Shown here: positions 61,525-64,000 of the stretch, piece by piece
Layout of the letters: every line of letters begins with the position of its first letter
Position numbering within the stretch: position 1 is the stretch's first letter
NCBI GenBank assembly: GCA_039725955.1
Contig: CP091035.1
Coordinates: 186,001 to 250,000 of the forward strand
From: Sinorhizobium sp. B11
Lineage (GTDB): Bacteria; Pseudomonadota; Alphaproteobacteria; Rhizobiales; Rhizobiaceae
Length of the DNA: 64,000 bases
Direction: 5' to 3'
Translations under genes and position numbers: made by a program
Notes under the pieces: model-generated
Databases searched by the model: none
Told to the model about the DNA's origin: nothing
The model's input: the letters and a program-made list of their open reading frames with translations, nothing else

Positions 61525-61698
61525 ATGAAAAACACCACTCGTCGGAACACCGATCGTCGCGCTTCACACGGCATGCTGTCATTGATTGTGGTTCTGTTTA
61601 TCGCCGCCCTGGCGATCGCGGGCCTCTACTTCTTCGTGTTCACGCCGGAAAAGCAGCAAGGACAACCGGCTCCTCACGCGATCAACCAGTCACAATGA
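61525..61698 (+). CDS. Small single-pass membrane protein (57 residues)
   Basis: ATG at 61525 (a longer in-frame start at 61456 is less likely because it would precede the promoter). Basic N-terminus MKNTTRRNTDRRASHG, one hydrophobic helix LSLIVVLFIAALAIAGLYFFVF, then TPEKQQGQPAPHAINQSQ. Architecture matches the protein at 54875. Divergent from glgX, just upstream of the Crp-like gene at 61736. Function unknown. Confidence 0.68.
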   Translation: MKNTTRRNTDRRASHGMLSLIVVLFIAALAIAGLYFFVFTPEKQQGQPAPHAINQSQ

Positions 61699-61735
61699 TG
61701 CTGCGATCGGCGCCGATACTGCCGAAGGAGAAACC

Positions 61736-62452
61736 GTGGGCCTTCCCAAGCAGTCCCTGATGCGAAACAAGCTTCTGGCCTTGTTGCCGGAGCCAGATTA
61801 TACGCAGCTTACGGCCGAATTCGAGCACGTCGACCTGCCTCGCGGGCTGAAGCTGACGAGCGCTGGCGGCTTTGTCGATCACGTCTATTTCCCGGCCTCT
61901 GGTATCGCTTCGGTCGTCGTCACAACGCCGGAAGGACATCGGGCAGAGGCTGGCCTCTTTGGCTTTAACGGCTTCGTGCCGACGAGCGCTGCTGCTGGCG
62001 TGGCGTTAAGCGCGCATGATGTTTCTGTCCAAGTTCAAGGTGAGGGCTATCGAATCGATTCCGCCCGATTTTGCCAATGGATGGAGCAGAACCGAAACTT
62101 CGCCAGGCTGCTCGCTCGATCAACCGAGGCTTTTTCCGTCCAGGTGGCTTATACAGCCATTTCCAACGCGATTCACGATATCAACCAAAGGCTCGCCCGT
62201 TGGTTGCTCATGTGCCACGATAGGGTTTCCGGACACGAGCTAGCCCTTACCCATGAGTTTATCGCTCTCATGCTGGCGGTTCGCCGCCCGAGCGTGACGA
62301 CATCCCTTCACATGCTGGAGGGTAACGGTCTTATTCGAGCCGATCGCGCCATGATCACCATTCGAAACAGATCCGGGCTGGAAGAATTCGCCAAGGATGC
62401 CTACGGCAAGCCCGAGGAAGCGTACCGTCGCCTGATGCAGGGTGTCTTCTGA
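61736..62452 (+). CDS. Crp/Fnr-family transcriptional regulator
   Basis: 238 residues. GTG start at 61736 with AAGGAG at good distance. Cyclic-nucleotide-binding-like N-domain (LPRGLKLTSAGGFVDHVYFPASGIASVVVTTPEGHRAEAGLFGFNGFVPTSA), RLARWLLMCHDRV linker, and wHTH ALTHEFIALMLAVRRPSVTTSLHMLEG. No Fnr-type Cys cluster. Very similar layout to the proteins at 13434 and 62513, so these are paralogues. It lies next to glgX-treZ, as the one at 13434 lies next to glgB, suggesting a link with alpha-glucan genes, unproven. Confidence 0.88.
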   Translation: MGLPKQSLMRNKLLALLPEPDYTQLTAEFEHVDLPRGLKLTSAGGFVDHVYFPASGIASVVVTTPEGHRAEAGLFGFNGFVPTSAAAGVALSAHDVSVQVQGEGYRIDSARFCQWMEQNRNFARLLARSTEAFSVQVAYTAISNAIHDINQRLARWLLMCHDRVSGHELALTHEFIALMLAVRRPSVTTSLHMLEGNGLIRADRAMITIRNRSGLEEFAKDAYGKPEEAYRRLMQGVF

Positions 62453-62512
62453 CAAGCGCGCCTTCTTCCCGGCTAGAGCACAGGGGGCGACCGACGCGGT
62501 GGATGCTGGGGC

Positions 62513-63226
62513 CTAGATTTCGCCAATGAGCCGTCGGTATTCCTGCTCCGGCTTTCCATAAGCGCCGCCGGCAAAGTCTTCCAGCCCCTTTCGATCCCGG
62601 ATCGTGATGCGACCGCGCTCTGCAAGGATAAGCTTCCTGCCCTCCAGGACATGGATCGCGTTCGTTACGCTCGGCCTTCGAACCGACAGAACGAGCGAGA
62701 TGAAATCATGCGTGAGCGTGATTTCATCTCCATCCATGCGATCGTGACACATTAGCAACCAACGGGCCAAACGTTCCCCGACCTGGTAATTGGCATTACA
62801 AAAAGCTGTAAAAGAGATCTGCGAGACGAGACTTTGAATGAATCGCGCCAGGAGATTGGCAAAGACCGGGTTTTGATTAATCAAGGAATGCATAGCTGCA
62901 AGCGACATTCGAAAACCGGATCCGGAGATCTGGATTAGGACCTCGTGAATGCTGATCGTGCCACCCACGCCGGCTGATGTCGGCGAGAAGCCTTCGCGAC
63001 CGAACATGCCCGCTTCTCCTCTCAGCCCGTCCGCTGAAACCGCGACGACCGATCCGATGCCGCGACAGAGGAAGTAAACGTGATCGATGACGCGATCGAC
63101 GCCGACAATGACGGTGCCGCGTGGCAGATCAACCGGGTGAAGCGCTGGCGCTATATTTTGAATTTCATGGTCGGGCAAGCGCGCGAGAAGGCGATTGCCA
63201 TTGTAAGCGTTCTCAGAAATGTGCAT
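62513..63226 (-). CDS. Crp/Fnr-family transcriptional regulator
   Basis: 237 residues. N-domain (LPRGTVIVGVDRVIDHVYFLCRGIGSVVAVSADGLRGEAGMFGREGFSPTSAGVGG), RLARWLLMCHDRMDGDEITLTHDFISLVLSVRRPSVTNAIHVLEG winged helix, no Cys cluster. Convergent with the paralogue at 61736; their stops are about 60 bases apart. GAGG precedes the ATG at 63226. Ligand and targets unknown. Confidence 0.88.
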   Translation of the reverse strand: MHISENAYNGNRLLARLPDHEIQNIAPALHPVDLPRGTVIVGVDRVIDHVYFLCRGIGSVVAVSADGLRGEAGMFGREGFSPTSAGVGGTISIHEVLIQISGSGFRMSLAAMHSLINQNPVFANLLARFIQSLVSQISFTAFCNANYQVGERLARWLLMCHDRMDGDEITLTHDFISLVLSVRRPSVTNAIHVLEGRKLILAERGRITIRDRKGLEDFAGGAYGKPEQEYRRLIGEI

Positions 63227-63302
63227 GGCCTCGACTACGGGCGCAAGCGAATGCTGCGACCGCCCAGCCCTGTGCTTTCCCCGACGGCTGCCGATTCTAT
63301 AG

Positions 63303-63539
63303 CATTATGATTTTGCAGATGATTTTCTGTACGCTGGCATACGCTTCGGCGCATTCCTGCAGATCGTTGAGGAGAGCAGGTTTACCTATGTCCCTGCGGA
63401 TTTGGCGGATATGGCAGGTAAAGAGCCCCTCGCGTCACCAGAATCAGTTCGACAATACGAGCTGGAAAGAAATCGCATGTCCTCGGAAAGCCATTTATGG
63501 ACGCTCATGGCGGCCCGCAAGGCGGGGAGCGTTCTGTGA
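63303..63539 (+). CDS. Possible small or decayed protein
   Basis: Frame open from just after TAG 63300-63302 to TGA 63537-63539: it reads YDFADDFLYAGIRFGAFLQIVEESRFTYVPADLADMAGKE, then SPESVRQYELERNRMSS. It looks protein-like but lacks an ATG until 63411, so it may be a remnant of a longer gene or use an alternative start. Overlaps the end of the minus-strand gene at 63386. Confidence 0.3.
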   Translation, partial: HYDFADDFLYAGIRFGAFLQIVEESRFTYVPADLADMAGKEPLASPESVRQYELERNRMSSESHLWTLMAARKAGSVL

Positions 63540-63691
63540 CCCTGACGGAACAGCGTCATGATAGCGGCGGCGGCGATCTCAAATTCAGGGGCTTGACGAC
63601 TGACCCCTGCTTTAACCCGCCACTCCTCCAGTGCCTCGGCGATTACCGCAAGTTCCAACGATCCGAATGTGGCATTGACAAAGTCGCGCAT
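63386..63691 (-). CDS. Hypothetical protein (about 101 residues)
   Basis: ATG at 63691 after AGAGGAT. The first 70 residues (MRDFVNATFGSLELAVIAEALEEWRVKAGVSRQAPEFEIAAAAIMTLFRQGHRTLPALRAAMSVHKWL) look like a genuine helical rhizobial protein. The last 30 residues, rich in Ser/Gly/Ala, are less convincing, so a true end nearer 63480 by frameshift cannot be excluded. Function unknown. Confidence 0.6.
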   Translation of the reverse strand: MRDFVNATFGSLELAVIAEALEEWRVKAGVSRQAPEFEIAAAAIMTLFRQGHRTLPALRAAMSVHKWLSEDMRFLSSSYCRTDSGDARGSLPAISAKSAGT

Positions 63692-63779
63692 GGTTATCCT
63701 CTGGGCCGGCGGCGGTGAAATGGCTATTTGAGGCCTCGGCGTCAAGGTCGGCACGTCAGTCTTCGCCTGGCCGCCTAGA

Positions 63780-64000
63780 TCAATCGGCCAGATCAGGCAC
63801 CACCGATTGATCGTACCGTTCCGTGCTGCGCCATGGAACATTTACGCGCAGGCGCCGTTCCCATGGCCGATACCACGGCTGTCGTTGCCGAAGGTTTGCC
63901 CGCGGAGGATAGATGCGCAAGACCAGACCGTTCATCGTCGAAATCAGGCAGAGCAGGAAATCAAGGTCGCTGACGCACAAACCATCGATCTGGGGCGATC
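63780..64000 (-). CDS. Partial hypothetical gene running off the window end
   Basis: A minus-strand frame remains open from the right window edge to a stop at 63780: IDGLCVSDLDFLLCLISTMNGLVLRIYPPRAN, then RQPWYRPWERRLRVNVPWRSTERYDQSVVPDLAD. The first half looks protein-like, the second half is Arg/Pro/Trp-rich. The start is outside the window. No family recognised. Confidence 0.35.
   Translation of the reverse strand, partial: SPQIDGLCVSDLDFLLCLISTMNGLVLRIYPPRANLRQRQPWYRPWERRLRVNVPWRSTERYDQSVVPDLAD

Noticed and set aside
1..64000. CRISPR arrays, tRNA or rRNA genes, insertion sequences
   Set aside because: No regularly spaced repeats, cloverleaf sequences, rRNA cores or transposase motifs were found by eye.

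Overview
The window looks like an accessory or stress-adaptation region of an alphaproteobacterium of the order Hyphomicrobiales, most likely Rhizobiaceae. The evidence is high GC, DUF6894 and TIGR02587/TIGR02588 proteins, HWE/HisKA_2 histidine kinases, a DnaE2 C-terminus, and many promoter-like sites matching the EcfG (alphaproteobacterial general stress sigma factor) pattern GGAAC-N16/17-NGTT. No rRNA, tRNA, CRISPR array, phage or insertion sequence was seen. phyR, nepR and ecfG are not in the window.

Layout. 1-4.4 kb: DnaE2 tail, small stress-type genes and two single-domain response regulators. 4.5-13.3 kb: the GlgE pathway operon glgE, treS-maltokinase fusion, glgB. 13.4-19.8 kb: Crp-like regulator, TIGR02587/02588 pair, membrane HisKA_2 kinase, a second TreS-like GH13 enzyme, receiver protein. 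19.8-28.3 kb: two sensory operons, bacteriophytochrome/response regulator/HWE kinase on the minus strand and KaiC/KaiB/PAS-HWE kinase on the plus strand, separated by a YihY-family membrane protein. 28.7-32.7 kb: SDR enzyme, then counterparts of E. coli ybhP, ybhN and clsB. 33-44 kb: a dense block of small stress genes (pyruvate-oxidase-like TPP enzyme, PNPOx-like protein, DUF892 ferritin-like protein, CBS protein, DUF4142, cysteine hydrolase, nadE). 44.3-49 kb: an Mfd-type helicase, SemiSWEET transporter and BNR/sialidase-fold protein. 49-55 kb: receivers, secreted or membrane small proteins and a glycine-zipper stress protein. 55.2-57.4 kb: a broken CHASE4-GGDEF-EAL gene. 57.5-61.4 kb: glgX-treZ operon. 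61.5-64 kb: small membrane protein, two convergent Crp-like regulators and partial genes.

How it fits together. I read 24 EcfG-like sites by eye, nearly all lying within about 140 bp upstream of a start codon and on the correct strand. They cover glgE, the ybhN/ybhP/clsB set, most small stress genes and two of the response regulators. The island can be read as one general-stress regulon: trehalose/alpha-glucan metabolism, envelope lipid remodelling, redox/ferritin/PNPOx protection, and sensory input through light (phytochrome), ATP/time-type (KaiBC) and periplasmic (HisKA_2) signals. HWE/HisKA_2 kinases are the class known to feed PhyR. The phytochrome and Kai operons have no EcfG-like site, consistent with them being inputs rather than targets.

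Three loci carry reading-frame lesions: an A6 tract in the Kai-linked kinase, a G6 tract in a small gene near 42.1 kb, and a stop plus a frameshift in the GGDEF-EAL gene. Two are single-base homopolymer changes and may be sequencing errors.
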